From NCBI GenBank assembly GCA_031277155.1, contig JAITMW010000101.1, positions 1-14,384 of the forward strand: 14,384 nucleotides of DNA, given 5' to 3'. The notes beneath the pieces are model-generated. The model had not been told where the DNA came from. It made no database searches and saw only the letters and a list, made by a program, of their open reading frames with translations. Source of the DNA: Clostridiales bacterium. GTDB lineage: Bacteria; Bacillota; Clostridia; Lachnospirales; WRAX01. This document shows positions 13,410 to 14,384 of this stretch, piece by piece; position 1 is the stretch's first letter; the number at the start of each line of letters is the position of its first letter. The translations under genes were made by a program, and so were the position numbers.

Positions 13410-13441
13410 GGCATGTGTGTCATGTCGAAATATAGATGATA

Positions 13442-13470
13442 TTGACAAATTAAACAGATTGTGTTATTAT
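13442..13470 (+). promoter_or_regulatory. Sigma-A promoter of the cas operon
   Basis: TTGACA (13442-13447), 17 nt, TATTAT (13465-13470). Transcription would start about 35 nt before the GTG of cas3. Confidence 0.82.
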
Positions 13471-13511
13471 TTGGGAAAGGTGGGGCATCATTTTTGAAAG
13501 GAGGATGCTTT

Positions 13512-14384
13512 GTGAAGCATATTTCAGGCGGACTTATGGCGCGCGAGGGCCAAGACTTGGCAAATCACTCCAGGAATGTTTCCGAATTGGCAAGCAAGTT
13601 TGGCAAAAAGAATGGTATGGCAAATATCATGCATATGGCGGGGCTTTTGCACGATTTGGGCAAGGCGAGGCCCGAATTTCAGGCTTATTTAAAGGACTCT
13701 GTCGCCGGCAGGGATGTGCGCAGAGGCAAGGTGCGCCATAGCATTTATGGTGCCAAGCGGGCGTTTGTTGATTTAGAAAATGCCCCTCTTTTAGCAGAAA
13801 TTTTAGGAAATATTATTGGGGCGCACCACGGGGCATTGTATGACAATTTGTCTCCCGATGGCGATACGCCATTGCTGGACAGGCTGTTTGAAACAGATTT
13901 GCTGCCGCATATGCCCGGCGGTCCCGCCGCAGACATCCATGCTCTCGAAGCAGAATTCAAAGATATCTTTGATAAAATACATGACGATGACAAGTTGTTT
14001 GGCCTTACTATGCTCATAAAGCTGGCTTTTTCATGCTTGGTTGATGCAGACAGGCTTGATGCATATTTGCACGAAAGTAATGCAAGCCACACCGAAAAAT
14101 TGCCAAACTGGGGCGGTATGCTCGCTTTTTTGCTGGAATACTTGGGCGGCAAGGCCGTCACATCGGAAATAGCGGCTTTTCGCCAAAAAGTCTCCGATGC
14201 TTGCGGCAAAGCGGGGCCAAGAAATAGGGGCATATATAAGCTTGAAGTGCCTACGGGCGGCGGCAAAACCCTTGCGAGCCTGCGTTTTGCCTTAACCCAC
14301 GCAAAAGAGCATGGGATGGACAGGATTATTTACATAATTCCATATTTATCTATTTTAAGCCAGACAGCCAAGGAAATACGCAAG
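13512..14384 (+). CDS. cas3: CRISPR-associated nuclease/helicase Cas3, N-terminal part (runs off the window)
   Basis: The first 291 residues are present. The HD nuclease domain shows H19 (ANHSRNV), the HD pair H47-D48 in GLLHDLGKARPEFQAYL, H76 (VRHSIYGAKRA), H105-H106 (IIGAHHGAL) and LVDADR (177-181). The helicase begins with Walker A VPTGGGKT (246-253), SLRFALTHA and RIIYIIPYLSILSQTA. An N-terminal HD domain fused to a DExD/H helicase is Cas3 of type I CRISPR-Cas, which degrades DNA marked by Cascade; the helicase start looks like type I-C, but the subtype needs the missing genes. The GTG start is fixed by AAGGAGG (13498-13504) 7 nt upstream; an ATG at 13505 is in another frame that ends early. 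It is transcribed from its own promoter after the sigK terminator. Confidence 0.92.
   Translation, partial: MKHISGGLMAREGQDLANHSRNVSELASKFGKKNGMANIMHMAGLLHDLGKARPEFQAYLKDSVAGRDVRRGKVRHSIYGAKRAFVDLENAPLLAEILGNIIGAHHGALYDNLSPDGDTPLLDRLFETDLLPHMPGGPAADIHALEAEFKDIFDKIHDDDKLFGLTMLIKLAFSCLVDADRLDAYLHESNASHTEKLPNWGGMLAFLLEYLGGKAVTSEIAAFRQKVSDACGKAGPRNRGIYKLEVPTGGGKTLASLRFALTHAKEHGMDRIIYIIPYLSILSQTAKEIRK

Noticed and set aside
13505..13741. Open frame starting ATG 13505, in another frame over the cas3 start
   Set aside because: It stops after 78 codons, while the GTG 13512 frame has ideal ribosome-site spacing and clear HD-nuclease motifs.

Overview
The window comes from an endospore-forming member of the Clostridia (Bacillota): it has a sporulation sigma factor sigK, near-consensus sigma-A promoters, AGGAGG ribosome sites, a lysine 5,6-aminomutase subunit and anaerobic-type glycerol genes. 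No tRNA, rRNA or CRISPR array is seen.

The main feature is a split sigK gene. The N-terminal half (from 2354) and the C-terminal half (to 13392) are separated by a 10,316-bp element bounded by the 5-bp repeat AAATG (2686-2690 and 13002-13006). Joining across this repeat gives an in-frame 240-residue SigK that reads IENEIRMHLRATKK across the junction, as in intact SigK proteins. A large serine recombinase of the SpoIVCA type (2691-4427, minus) lies at the left end. The reconstructed chromosomal and circular attachment sites both show dyad symmetry about the same AA dinucleotide. This is therefore a skin-like (sigK-intervening) element, expected to be excised in the mother cell during sporulation.

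The cargo is unusual. Instead of phage genes the element carries a glycerol/dihydroxyacetone catabolism set: dhaK-dhaL-dhaM (plus strand, own sigma-A promoter); glpK-glpF (minus, own promoter); and a three-gene glycerol-3-phosphate oxidation module (minus, consensus promoter) of a GlpA-like FAD protein with a C-terminal iron-sulfur domain, a second FAD/NAD oxidoreductase and a DUF1667 protein. Glycerol would enter through GlpF, be phosphorylated by GlpK and oxidised to DHAP; DHA would be phosphorylated by the PTS-linked DhaKLM. A small ORF at the right end is a positional candidate for the recombination directionality factor.

Left of sigK are the end of a membrane protein (probably an MFS transporter), kamE and a PfkB-family sugar kinase, then a repeat-rich spacer with a terminator. 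Right of sigK, after a strong terminator, a near-consensus promoter drives cas3, the start of a type I CRISPR-Cas operon that leaves the window. Two families of short palindromic repeats are scattered in the intergenic regions; one occurs both inside and outside the element.
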